Shown piece by piece: positions 8,737-17,035 of a stretch of 64,000 bases of DNA; position 1 is the first letter of the stretch; each line of letters starts with the position of its first letter. Below the pieces are notes generated by a model. It did no database searches. It had not been told where the DNA came from and saw only the letters and a list, made by a program, of their open reading frames with translations. The DNA is from JAPLIS01 sp963719415 (GTDB taxonomy: Bacteria > Babelota > Babeliae > Babelales > Vermiphilaceae), in NCBI GenBank assembly GCA_963719415.1, contig OY970383.1:248001-312000 (forward strand), read 5' to 3'. The translations under genes were made by a program, and so were the position numbers.

Positions 8737-9087
8737 ATGTATAGCGTAGACATAAGAAAAAAAGCTCTCGATTTATTAATCGAGAAGAAAATGAAAAAAA
8801 CGGAAGTAGCATTGTTGCTTGATATAGACAGAAAAACATTATATACATGGAATAAAATATTCAAAAAAGAAGGCCGCATTGCACCATTATCAGATCGAAC
8901 AAAATCTGGAAAAAGCAGAAGAAAATTAGATTTAGTTAAATTTAAACTTTTTTTGGACGAACATCAAGATTGGACCATTAAAGCAATGACTGAAGCGTTG
9001 AAAGTTGGTAAAACAGCAGTAGGAACAGCTATAAAGGCTCTTGGTTACACTCGAAAAAAAAACAATATTTATTCAAAGAAAGAATAG
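8737..9087 (+). CDS. IS630 transposase, N-terminal frame (helix-turn-helix part)
   Basis: These 116 codons encode the paired helix-turn-helix DNA-binding region of an IS630-family transposase, with the typical YSVDIRKKALDLL opening, a first HTH ending in RKTLYTWNKIFKK, and a second region ending ALGYTRKK. AGGAG lies 7 nt before the ATG. The frame stops shortly after an A9 run that contains the slippery heptamer AAAAAAC (9057-9063) in the correct phase. A -1 shift there joins it directly to the catalytic frame, so the two are most likely one protein made by programmed frameshifting. Confidence 0.88.
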   Translation: MYSVDIRKKALDLLIEKKMKKTEVALLLDIDRKTLYTWNKIFKKEGRIAPLSDRTKSGKSRRKLDLVKFKLFLDEHQDWTIKAMTEALKVGKTAVGTAIKALGYTRKKNNIYSKKE

Positions 9088-9608
9088 AGAAAGCACGAAT
9101 AGAGTTTGCAGAGAAAGTAAAAAAAATAAAAAAATCAGAATTGGTATATTTTGACGAATCTGGAATTGACAATAACGAACGATATGCATATGGATGGGGA
9201 TTGCGTGGCAAGCGCGTTTTTGCTGAAAAACCCGGGCATTCTACGCAAAGAACAAGTATTTGCGCAGGTCTTTTTGAAAATAAACTTTGTGCGCCTTTAA
9301 TATTCGATGGTTATTGCAATAAAGAAATTATTAAATGTTATTTTGAGGCTGTTTTGCTGCCACATATAGGCACTGGAAAGACTATTGTTTTAGATAACGC
9401 ATCGTTTCACAAATGGATCGAAATCTCTGATATTGTAAATAAAGCTGGTTGTTCTTTGCTTTTTTTACCTGCTTATTCTCCAGACTTAAACCCAATAGAA
9501 CATCATTGGGCTTACCTAAAAAATAATATTAGGCGTGAGCTTGAATTTGTTGAAAATGATATTTGGAAAGCGACTTGTAATGCATTTGAGAAAATGGGGA
9601 ATTCTTAG
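9057..9608 (+). CDS. IS630 transposase, catalytic (DDE) frame entered by -1 frameshift
   Basis: The -1 frame continues without a stop from the A-run through KERIEKARIEFAEK into the RNase H-like catalytic core. The first acidic residue is in VYFDESGIDN, the second in IVLDNASFHK, and the third in LPAYSPDLNPIEHHWAYLK, where the Glu completes the D-D-E triad of IS630. All three catalytic residues are intact. An internal ATG at 9141 could begin a separate product, but it would start inside the first catalytic strand, so the fused product is the probable active form. The stop is 12 bp from the IS end. Confidence 0.85.
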   Translation, partial: KKQYLFKERIEKARIEFAEKVKKIKKSELVYFDESGIDNNERYAYGWGLRGKRVFAEKPGHSTQRTSICAGLFENKLCAPLIFDGYCNKEIIKCYFEAVLLPHIGTGKTIVLDNASFHKWIEISDIVNKAGCSLLFLPAYSPDLNPIEHHWAYLKNNIRRELEFVENDIWKATCNAFEKMGNS

Positions 9609-9734
9609 TGCGCTATGCTATATACCCGCCTCCGGCGGGTATAGCTAGAATTATTTTTCGTTCTTATTTAGTGAAACTAGTATAATAATAATACGAACAC
9701 TAATTCCCGCCTTTACTACCGCCTCCCTTACTCT

Positions 9735-10029
9735 TCACCTACACCTACAACGACCACCCGGATTACAATCATGAAAAGGTGATCTTCGTGTATATTGCTC
9801 CCGAATATAGTAGACTGTAGGTGGTTCTTGAGCTGGACATAAAGTCCGACAAGCGTGATAAATACCAGCCGGCAACGCTCTAACAGCAGCACAAATAGGA
9901 GTACACGCTGATCACCTTGCTTTGACTTGTCTTTCTTCTGGTCGGCCCCCTTTTTTGTTTCCTGCTTGCTTCTACAAAAACAGGAACTAATAGTAAACAA
10001 AACAATATTACTTTACTTATACTTTTCAT
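9735..10029 (-). pseudogene. decayed member of the small exported-protein family
   Basis: From an ATG at 10029 the frame encodes a family-type signal peptide (LFCLLLVPVFVEASRKQKRG) and then stops after about 50 codons. In the shifted frame the sequence continues as EERQVKAR, which matches the intact gene at 5610-6206. An in-frame TGA follows, then a Cys-rich tail (six cysteines, ending GRCRCR) to a stop at 9735. One frameshift and one nonsense codon are therefore needed to explain it. It lies just outside the interrupted palindromic repeat. Confidence 0.65.
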
Positions 10030-10100
10030 CAGAAAACCCTTGGTGTAAAAACATTTTTAACATACATTTTATAAACTTAAACAAAAATTAAATTAGACTA

Positions 10101-10595
10101 TCATAAATCTCTTTCTCTGATAGCTTCACCTAATACGCTTATTGTTTCAGAACAATAACTAGACAATACACGATCCCCCCTTCCTCGAGCTATAGTCTCT
10201 GTAGTCTTAGCCAATATTTTTGCAGTTGCTTTAGGCAGCATCGTCCTCTGTCCGCCTGAGTGTAAAAAATAACACTCTGCCTCTACAGAGGGATCATGGC
10301 CATCATTTAAATATCTAGATACTGCTTCTAAATTGCATGCATCTGCGGCTACATGCAAAGGAGCTGGTCTTGATTCCGCACTACAAAAAAACGATTGCAC
10401 CCGAGATTGAAAACTAAATAATTCAATATTATTGTAGACCACTGGTTGCGCTTGAACTTCGGGGCTAAATAAGAAAGTGATAAAAGAAAAAATCCCAAAA
10501 AAACGTTTGCATGGCGATTTTCGCTTTTTACCCGCTTCTACAGAAATCGACAATATCATCAAACACAAAAAAATTATTCTACTAATTTTTGTCAC
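10101..10595 (-). CDS. small exported four-cysteine protein, clearest ankyrin-like member (cassette copy B)
   Basis: A 164-residue protein with a GTG start 7 nt after AGGAG. It has a signal peptide ending SVEAG, a PCKRFFG segment running into a second hydrophobic helix, then C-x15-C-x20-C-x39-C. The segment between the first and third cysteine (APLHVAADAC, then EAVSRYLNDGHDP) matches the ankyrin consensus T-P-L-H-x-A-A-x-x-G...V-x-x-L-L-x-x-G-A-D, with a cysteine in the usual Gly position. It lies 41 bp downstream of the second AAA/PD-(D/E)XK gene, exactly as in copy A. Confidence 0.78.
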   Translation of the reverse strand: MTKISRIIFLCLMILSISVEAGKKRKSPCKRFFGIFSFITFLFSPEVQAQPVVYNNIELFSFQSRVQSFFCSAESRPAPLHVAADACNLEAVSRYLNDGHDPSVEAECYFLHSGGQRTMLPKATAKILAKTTETIARGRGDRVLSSYCSETISVLGEAIRERDL

Positions 10596-10636
10596 TGAAA
10601 ACTCCTATCTATTTTAATATAATCAAAAAATAAATT

Positions 10637-12355
10637 TCACTGCGTAGAAGCTGATATTATCTCCATATTAACTACTACATACTTGCCATGCGTAGCAATA
10701 CCATAACAAAAAATGGGACCATAGTAGCCACTCGTTCTCATTTGTGTTTCGTAATTAAGACTTTTAATTTGATCTAATGCTTTTTGCGCATATACTGCAA
10801 GCGTGGCCATATCTTCTTTTGTGGCTTTTTTAAATTCGATTAAAATACCAGAAATGTGTGGCTTTCGTGGCGTAAGCATAATATCATAGCGTCCATCACC
10901 AGATTCGCGATTAGATTGCATTAAGTAATGATCCGAAAGTCCCGCGAGTAATCCAAGAACAAGCATATGTATGTTACGTTCAAGATCTTTTTTTGCTACA
11001 TCGTGCGAAGAACAAGTTTCTGTAATAAATTCCTGCAAATATTGTTCAACTGTTTTTTTATCACCTACCATAAAAGCTTCAAAAAGCTTTTTAAGTTTGG
11101 CAAAAGAGATAATGGTTTTTAAAGCTTTTAACATTAAATCTTGATAAAGATATGAAATTTCTTTGTTAGGAATAGCAAGGGCATAATAGTATCTACCATT
11201 AATTGTGGTACGAGATATTGTAGTAAGATAACCGGTAAATAAAAAAAAACTCCATGGCTCTTGATCATTATTTTCAAGATCAAGCAAAACTAGTTCTTCA
11301 TTAATTTCTTTATCAACAATTGTATTATTTTGTAATAAAAGCCGTATTTCGTCTTTAATTTCTTGATTAGCGTTAGCAAGAATATGTTGCACTAGTTTAT
11401 TATCGCTGGTATTAGCCCAATATGTTTGAAACTCGCCCTTGCTCTGAATGCACTTAAGCAACGACCAAGGATTATAGATATTAGTATTACCAAACACATA
11501 GCCATCATACCAAATTTTAATATCGTCTCTTTTATCAGCAAGATCATAACTGATCAATAATTGATCTACTTCTTCTTGAGTAAAACCAAATTTATCTGAA
11601 TATTGAATATTTAATATGGTATATACAGAAAGATGATTAAGACCAGAAAATATACCTTCTTTAGCTATGCGGGTAATACCGGTTAAAAAACCTTTTTCAA
11701 GGGCAGAATTTGATTTTAATGCTGCTGAGAGAAAATTATACATAAATTCTATCATTTTTGAATAATAACCATGCAAGTAACCATTTATTATAGGAGCATC
11801 ATATTCATCGATTAAAATGATAGCTTTTTTCCCTGCTTGCTCATATAGTAAACGCGATAAAAATTGTAAACTATCCATAAGCTCTTGTTCAGATGCTATC
11901 TTATCAGTAAGTCGATTAAAAATAGGAATATCAAAAGCTCTCATTTTTTCTATAGCAATATTATTAAATGAAAGTCGTTTACATTCTTCTGATATAATGG
12001 CTGCAAGTTTTGCTTGAGCTAATTCCCATGAGTGAACTTTAACATCTTTAAGTGTTAAAAAAATAACGGGAAATTGTCCTTGAAGATCACGAAATTCTAA
12101 ATACTCCCATATATTGGTATTTTCAAATAAATACGACGTATCTTGATCTGTTTTTTCAAAAAAATATTTAAGCATAGAAAGATTTAATGTCTTACCAAAT
12201 CGCCTTGGTCGAGGAACTAAAACAACTTCGCTTCCATCTTGCCAAAATTCTTTAATAAAAAGTGTTTTATCTACATAAACATTTTTTTTATCAATAAGTT
12301 TTTTATAATCATCGACCCCTATAGGTATTAAGGGATATATAGAATCGTGAGACAT
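10637..12355 (-). CDS. AAA-ATPase-like / PD-(D/E)XK nuclease superfamily protein (copy B)
   Basis: The 572-residue duplicate of the gene at 2861-4579, with the same length and scattered substitutions only. It keeps the Walker A region PRPRRFGKT, Walker B (AIILIDEYDAP) and the C-terminal GRYDIML/GILIEFKKA nuclease motif, so both copies appear intact. The strong AGGAG ribosome-binding site and the upstream block are also duplicated. The duplication includes the small exported gene on the 3' side. That retained pairing suggests the two genes may work together, but nothing else in the sequence proves it. Confidence 0.88.
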   Translation of the reverse strand: MSHDSIYPLIPIGVDDYKKLIDKKNVYVDKTLFIKEFWQDGSEVVLVPRPRRFGKTLNLSMLKYFFEKTDQDTSYLFENTNIWEYLEFRDLQGQFPVIFLTLKDVKVHSWELAQAKLAAIISEECKRLSFNNIAIEKMRAFDIPIFNRLTDKIASEQELMDSLQFLSRLLYEQAGKKAIILIDEYDAPIINGYLHGYYSKMIEFMYNFLSAALKSNSALEKGFLTGITRIAKEGIFSGLNHLSVYTILNIQYSDKFGFTQEEVDQLLISYDLADKRDDIKIWYDGYVFGNTNIYNPWSLLKCIQSKGEFQTYWANTSDNKLVQHILANANQEIKDEIRLLLQNNTIVDKEINEELVLLDLENNDQEPWSFFLFTGYLTTISRTTINGRYYYALAIPNKEISYLYQDLMLKALKTIISFAKLKKLFEAFMVGDKKTVEQYLQEFITETCSSHDVAKKDLERNIHMLVLGLLAGLSDHYLMQSNRESGDGRYDIMLTPRKPHISGILIEFKKATKEDMATLAVYAQKALDQIKSLNYETQMRTSGYYGPIFCYGIATHGKYVVVNMEIISASTQ

Positions 12356-12500
12356 ATAATTCTCCTGATAACAATTTTACTACTATCTTTTTTAGGTAGC
12401 AATTTAGCATTAAGCCAGACTCATATTATACTTAGTATAATCAAAAAAATAGAGATCTTCATATTTTAGCTAAATTATTAAACTATTATACTTTACATGC

Positions 12501-12538
12501 AAAGCCCAGCACATTTAGTATGAAACATGCTGGGCTTT
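12501..12538 (-). terminator. GCCCAGCA hairpin, probable terminator (cassette B)
   Basis: AAAGCCCAGCA pairs with TGCTGGGCTTT around an AT-rich loop. It lies downstream of the minus-strand gene at 12622-12966 and upstream of the nuclease gene, in the same relation as the hairpin at 4727. Confidence 0.65.
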
Positions 12539-12621
12539 ATGTTACAAAAAATAGTATAAATTTTATACAATCAACCAAAAATTAAATAAAGCATCTAAAA
12601 AACGTATATTAGTTTCTCTTT

Positions 12622-12966
12622 TTACTTCTTTTTATCTTTTATTGCATTGCTTAATATATCAAGAACCTCTTGGCATGACTGTTGCCCTTGCAAATTACCT
12701 TTTCGTTTCTCATTCAGCCTCAAGTGAGCAAAATAACTTGGTGTATCCCTTAGCATTAACGGCAAACCTTTCTGCCTGTGAAACTCATCCTGATCAATCT
12801 CTTCTTCTCTTATTCCTACCGCAGCAAGATCAAGACCAGCATCACCTACCAGTCCTCCATCACAAAGCCATTCCCCTTCTCGCCTTGGCTTCTCACCCTC
12901 ACCCGCCTCTACAAAAACTGAAAATACCATCAAAAACAACAAAATTACTTTACTTATTCTCTTCAT
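12622..12966 (-). CDS. eroded small exported protein of the four-cysteine family
   Basis: This encodes about 114 residues; the ATG at 12966 has a GAGGGA sequence upstream. The signal peptide (VILLFLMVFSVFVEAG) is typical of the family. The mature part retains the first cysteine (EWLCDGG) and the last (QQSCQEVLDIL), but the two central cysteines and the ankyrin-like segment are missing. Its tail aligns with that of the neighbour at 13021. This looks like an internal-deletion derivative. It may still be expressed, but the fold is probably altered. Confidence 0.6.
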   Translation of the reverse strand: MKRISKVILLFLMVFSVFVEAGEGEKPRREGEWLCDGGLVGDAGLDLAAVGIREEEIDQDEFHRQKGLPLMLRDTPSYFAHLRLNEKRKGNLQGQQSCQEVLDILSNAIKDKKK

Positions 12967-13020
12967 ACACAGTTCCCTCATATAAAAACGTTTTTAACAT
13001 AAAGTTTCGTAAAAAACTTA

Positions 13021-13572
13021 TTAATCGTTTTTTTCTCTCAAAGCCTCTTCTCTCAAAGCCTCTATCAAAATCTCAACAACAGTGCTTGCACAACGCTTTA
13101 CTTGACCAGAATCGCCCCTTTCTTTCGCCACACGAAGTCCAAGATCGGACAAAACTATTGGAGTTTCTGAGGGTAGCATAATAGAATCTCCTTCTGCAGA
13201 AAAAGAACAATTTGCTCTTGCTAAGACACTATAACCATTTTTTCGATGCCTAATCACTGCATCCTCATTACACCGAAAAGCATCTTCGTGCAATGGTGCC
13301 CTATCCTGTTCCGTCAAACAAACTATTGATGGCGGTTGAATTTGAACTGGAAAAGCATTAAGCATAGAAAAAGCTCCTTGAGAGCTAACAACAGCAACTC
13401 CGCCAACAAAACCTAAAATAGCTACTGGTGCTCCTAAAATTTTCCCTGCAATCCTGAATGCACGAGTCCAACACCCTCGCTTTTCTTCCTCTTGTTCGCC
13501 ACCCGCACTCATATTTACAACAACTGAAAACATCATCAAACAAAGCAAAATTAATTTACTTATACTTTTCAT
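13021..13572 (-). CDS. small exported four-cysteine protein, ankyrin-like
   Basis: About 183 residues from the ATG at 13572 (AGGGAG 5 nt upstream). It has a signal peptide, then a long second hydrophobic region rich in Gly/Ala/Val (from GAPVAILGFVGGVAVV), then C-x15-C-x20-C-x38-C. APLHEDAFRC preserves the ankyrin PLH motif. The C-terminus ends in repeated EEALRE units. It is the most membrane-like member of the family. The function is unknown. Confidence 0.72.
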   Translation of the reverse strand: MKSISKLILLCLMMFSVVVNMSAGGEQEEEKRGCWTRAFRIAGKILGAPVAILGFVGGVAVVSSQGAFSMLNAFPVQIQPPSIVCLTEQDRAPLHEDAFRCNEDAVIRHRKNGYSVLARANCSFSAEGDSIMLPSETPIVLSDLGLRVAKERGDSGQVKRCASTVVEILIEALREEALREKND

Positions 13573-14043
13573 CAAAACTCCCTGCACATAAAAATAATAC
13601 TCGGACACGCTATAAAAAAAATATTTTTATCGAAATATCTAAACACTTTCATACAAGTGCAATGTATACCAAACGTTGTTCTCTCCGCTGTCAATTTTTT
13701 TATTGTTATTCTGCTACTATAAATCCGATTATTATTATAGATAGAATACTTTATTTAGCCACTTTTTTTAGAAAAAATATAACTAAAATAATCGTATTTA
13801 AACCCCCTCCGGGCACTTAAACTATAAAGCTTTTTTTGTAAGTTAGATGTTTCTGTAAAACAGACTATAATTCTGTGTGGCCCCTCTTTACCCCACCTAT
13901 GCCAATACCCCGGTCTTGCGTCCGGGGACCCCAAAATAGCAGGCAGGACCCCGAATTGGGGCCACACAGAGAAAGTTTTACTGCGCTGTAAACCGAGCGC
14001 ATCCAAGCTATTTTACAACCTTCTTACGTCGAGCTCTCGCTAT
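13573..14043. other. intergenic region containing a GC-rich hairpin
   Basis: About 470 bp without a convincing gene. The upstream half is AT-rich. The other half contains the GC-rich palindrome at 13872-13970, which generates a short spurious reading frame of 83 codons. Confidence 0.5.
13872..13970. repeat. GC-rich palindromic repeat
   Basis: Perfect 13-bp inverted ends (TCTGTGTGGCCCC and GGGGCCACACAGA) enclose a segment with ACCCCACCTA and GGGGACCCC blocks. The same blocks recur at 18600, 45400 and in the two miniature elements at 51548 and 59447. It stands out strongly against the AT-rich background. Confidence 0.75.
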
Positions 14044-16134
14044 CTACTTATTGCGGCCGTACTGATTTTTGTACAGCTGCTTTATCTCATCAATAGTCGT
14101 CGCTTCTAAGGCACTTTTATCAACCCTGAATGCCATAATTCGCGGGAACCGTAATGCATATCCCAAATGTTCTGCATCTTTACCTGCTGTATGAACAGGA
14201 GAAAGCGTAATTTCGTCTGCACGCACTTGGCACACTATTTCAGGATATACCCAGGTATCCGGCGCTAGATTTTTATCACACCAAACATTTTTAGGTTGAC
14301 CTTCAACTTTACGTGAATCACACTTTTCTTTTAATTCTTTCCATTCAGCGTCTTTTAAGCCAGTGCCAATTTTGGCAACGGTTTCAAATCTATCCTGAGT
14401 AGGATTATAGAGACCAACTAAAAACGAACCTATACCAAAGTGCGCTCGCTTTCCCGCTCCAGCATAATAACCGAGCACGACGGCATCTAACGTATCTTCT
14501 AAATGCCCTTCTTCCTGCCGTTTTAACTTAATCCAATTAAAATTACGTTTACCCGGTTGATATACCGCGTCTGGCCGTTTTACTATAATACCTTCAAGGC
14601 CTAGCTCTATCATGGAAAGAAAATAACTCTCCAATTCATTGCCGGTAGCAACAGCAACTTCATCAATAACTTGTACCAGATTATTATCTAACTTATTCTT
14701 TGAATCAAAAACGTTTAAAAGCGTCTGTCGTCGCTCTGTATGCGTTTTTGGCAATTGACTCTGACCATCAAGATAAAGAATATCAAAAATAAATAATTTT
14801 ATAGGAAAGTCGAGAGCCGCTTGTTCAATACCATGCTTTCTTTTCCGCTTTACTGTCTCTTGGAAAGGTAAAAAAGTATCCGTATTTTGATCAAAACAGA
14901 TCGCTTCTCCTTCTGCGATAAAAGTCGCAACCGGTAGCGATAACAAAGTCGGTATCAGATCAGGAAACATGTACGAAATATCATGCAAATGACGAGAAAA
15001 GAAAAATACTTTTTGACCATACAAACCATTTTGACCATCAAAATTATCAGGACTCGGGCTCTTATCTAAATCACCAGAACGCTTATCAATATGAATTTGC
15101 ACTCTAAATCCATCAAGCTTTGGTTGAGCAATCGCTGGGCCAATTTTTTCTATAATTGCTTGCGCTGTTGGCAATCTTTCCGCTGATGCGGGACGGATTG
15201 GAATGCCTACTTGTATCTGCATACGCTCTAAAGCGGTTATTGCCAATTCTTTTGCACCTAATTTTTCTCTATCTAATTTTTCTCTATCTAATTTCTCTAA
15301 ACCCAATCTTTCTATATCTAATCCTTTTATACCTGATTCTTTTAATAGCCGTGCGATATACCCTATATCGGCACAAAGATTATAGGCATGCTCTATACGC
15401 TTACTCAATGATTTATCACCAGCCACCATAACAGAAAGTGCATCGATTAAGGTCATATCAGAAAAACCGAGTCTCAACGTACCTAAAATAATACGGATCA
15501 GATATTTTGAAGATAATGGACGCAGCTGTTGCATGAGAATCACTAGTTGCTCTATTTTCTGTTCTTGGCTTCCGGTACCCGCACGTTGTTCAAGTGTACA
15601 TAACGCGTCATAAACGTCTTGCAGTTCTAAATTTTTAGAACTCGATAATACTGTATTAACAGTACTTGCAGTAGGTGATATAACAGGTGATATAACAGGA
15701 GTAGAAATAAATGACATATTTTGAGCCGATGGCTTAACGCTTTGGGCAGACGACTTGCTATCAGCAGCAATACTATCCAAAGTAACCGTATCTGCATCCG
15801 AAACAGTAGGACCTGAAGTAGCTGTATCTGAAGTAATAGTGCCTGCGCTAGCAATAACTAACCCTATATCACCCACTTTTTTTAGTTCTTGAGCCACAAC
15901 CGATACTGATTTTTGTTGCACCTGAGCAACTGCTTGAATAATACTTTTAAGCGCTAAATTAAATTGGGTGCCCCGATAAGGTGGATGTAATTGACCTAAA
16001 GAAATATTACACAAAATAGATGCTTCTTCGGGTGTTGCTTCACTCAAAAGAATCGCAAGAAGACGAGTCATTTCTAAACGACTACTCACTTGTTCAATCT
16101 GTTCAAAATAAGCTGTCACTTGATCAAATTTCAT
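14044..16134 (-). CDS. lig: ATP-dependent DNA ligase (LigI/archaeal type) with low-complexity insertion
   Basis: This is an ATP-dependent DNA ligase, which seals nicks through an enzyme-AMP intermediate. The nucleotidyltransferase motif I KLDGFR near residue 338 supplies the adenylated lysine. Later motifs include EGEAICFD, EGIIVKRPD and WIKLKR, followed by an OB-fold domain. The N-terminal DNA-binding domain is split by about 75 residues of Ser/Thr/Val-rich low-complexity sequence (roughly 97-170). A second short repeat (GLEKLDREKLDREKLGAKE) precedes the catalytic domain. These make it about 100 residues longer than usual. The ATG at 16134 has GAGTG upstream and is preferred over the GTG two codons earlier. 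Whether it replaces or supplements an NAD-dependent LigA cannot be told here. Confidence 0.92.
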   Translation of the reverse strand: MKFDQVTAYFEQIEQVSSRLEMTRLLAILLSEATPEEASILCNISLGQLHPPYRGTQFNLALKSIIQAVAQVQQKSVSVVAQELKKVGDIGLVIASAGTITSDTATSGPTVSDADTVTLDSIAADSKSSAQSVKPSAQNMSFISTPVISPVISPTASTVNTVLSSSKNLELQDVYDALCTLEQRAGTGSQEQKIEQLVILMQQLRPLSSKYLIRIILGTLRLGFSDMTLIDALSVMVAGDKSLSKRIEHAYNLCADIGYIARLLKESGIKGLDIERLGLEKLDREKLDREKLGAKELAITALERMQIQVGIPIRPASAERLPTAQAIIEKIGPAIAQPKLDGFRVQIHIDKRSGDLDKSPSPDNFDGQNGLYGQKVFFFSRHLHDISYMFPDLIPTLLSLPVATFIAEGEAICFDQNTDTFLPFQETVKRKRKHGIEQAALDFPIKLFIFDILYLDGQSQLPKTHTERRQTLLNVFDSKNKLDNNLVQVIDEVAVATGNELESYFLSMIELGLEGIIVKRPDAVYQPGKRNFNWIKLKRQEEGHLEDTLDAVVLGYYAGAGKRAHFGIGSFLVGLYNPTQDRFETVAKIGTGLKDAEWKELKEKCDSRKVEGQPKNVWCDKNLAPDTWVYPEIVCQVRADEITLSPVHTAGKDAEHLGYALRFPRIMAFRVDKSALEATTIDEIKQLYKNQYGRNK

Positions 16135-16249
16135 AGTCACTCACTTTTCTAAATAATAAACATATAGTTAATATAAAAAAATAATAATCAAAAAAAAACC
16201 GGCTTAAGAAATTAAGCCAGAGAAATTACCGACATGTATAGTATCATAC

Positions 16250-16840
16250 TTATTCGATAAAATCTTGTATAAATCTTTTATAATAAAGACCACCAGACAA
16301 GACAGACAAAAGAAGTGATAAAAATATCAGCAAGCTTTCAATACCGTTCCACCAAAACGCACCTGAATACCCCAATGTTTGGTACGGATTTAATATCAAC
16401 CAACTCAAACAAGTAATATGCACTATTGTTTTAATTTTACCAAGCAACGCAACAGAAAGATCTTTATTGTTTTCAGTCGCAATTAATCGCAGACCCATAA
16501 CAAAAAATTCTCTTCCTATAATAATAATTGCCCAATAAAAAAAAATTTTATGTGTTGCAACCAATGAAACAAGAGTTGCATATACCAGACATTTATCAGC
16601 AACGGGATCTAATAATTTCCCTAAAACAGTTACCTGATTGTAACGGCGTGCAAAATAGCCATCAAAAAAATCAGTTAATCCAAAAATGATAAATAAAAAA
16701 GCAAGAATGCCATTAATAAAGAGAGAATTATAGGGTAATAAATAGACAAGAAATAAAGGCAAAACAAGAGGCGATACCAGCAATCTGATATAGGTAAGAA
16801 TAAGAGGAATGGTAAAAGAACTTTTTTTTACAAGGCTCAT
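16250..16840 (-). CDS. pgsA: CDP-diacylglycerol-glycerol-3-phosphate 3-phosphatidyltransferase
   Basis: A 196-residue integral membrane enzyme that makes phosphatidylglycerol phosphate from CDP-diacylglycerol and glycerol 3-phosphate, the committed step to phosphatidylglycerol. The CDP-alcohol phosphatidyltransferase motif D-G-x2-A-R-x8-G-x3-D-x3-D is visible around FFDGYFARR and GKLLDPVADK, with all catalytic aspartates present. Several hydrophobic segments give the expected membrane topology. Length and N-terminus (Lys-rich, then the first TM helix) are normal. It follows a tRNA gene on the same strand. Confidence 0.92.
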   Translation of the reverse strand: MSLVKKSSFTIPLILTYIRLLVSPLVLPLFLVYLLPYNSLFINGILAFLFIIFGLTDFFDGYFARRYNQVTVLGKLLDPVADKCLVYATLVSLVATHKIFFYWAIIIIGREFFVMGLRLIATENNKDLSVALLGKIKTIVHITCLSWLILNPYQTLGYSGAFWWNGIESLLIFLSLLLSVLSGGLYYKRFIQDFIE

Positions 16841-16926
16841 GCGTAGCTTCTTTAATATCTAGATAGCTCGTTGTATGTATAGCTACTACTCTGCGTATAT
16901 TATTTTTTAAACTTAAAACTATTTCT

Positions 16927-17003
16927 TGGTGGCGATGCAGGGACTCGAACCCCGGACCTACGGATTATGATTCCGCCGCTCTAACCAGCTGAGCTACATC
17001 GCC
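16927..17003 (-). tRNA. tRNA with anticodon CAU (elongator Met or Ile2)
   Basis: A cloverleaf folds cleanly on the minus strand: acceptor GGCGATG/CATCGCC, D-arm GCTC..GAGC, anticodon stem GCGGA/TCCGT with loop ATCATAA, T-arm CGGGG/CCCTG with TTCGAGT, discriminator A and an encoded CCA. The paired first base excludes an initiator tRNA. CAU could be Met, or Ile2 after lysidine modification. Confidence 0.95.
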
Positions 17004-17035
17004 ATCTAATTTCTAAGTAACTAACCTCAATTATA

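Larger units (their letters stand above)
8668..9620 (+). mobile_element. IS630-family insertion sequence
   Basis: An element of about 953 bp with a TA target-site duplication (8666-8667 and 9621-9622) and imperfect terminal inverted repeats starting TAGCAAAGCG and, on the other strand, TAGCATAGCG. It carries two overlapping transposase frames. Target TA duplication is the hallmark of the IS630/Tc1/mariner group. The ends match those of two miniature elements at 51548 and 59447. Confidence 0.85.
8623..9694. repeat. palindromic intergenic repeat (MITE/REP-like), interrupted by IS630
   Basis: The outer ends (TAATACCAATTTCAGTTAAT on the left; a TTTAGTGAAACTAGTATAATAATA-like right end) match the intact element at 44156-44268. 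The element has a GC-rich central stem, CTAGCTATACCCGCC with its complement. Its left arm now lies before the IS and its right arm after it. Removing the IS and one TA restores the perfect palindrome. Confidence 0.7.

Noticed and set aside
12642..13181. A 179-codon plus-strand frame spanning two small exported genes
   Set aside because: It is antisense to two genes with signal peptides and ribosome-binding sites, and its translation is Leu/His/Pro-rich without any motif.
13755..14006. An 83-codon minus-strand frame
   Set aside because: Most of it is the GC-rich palindrome at 13872-13970, it has no ribosome-binding site, and the translation resembles no protein.
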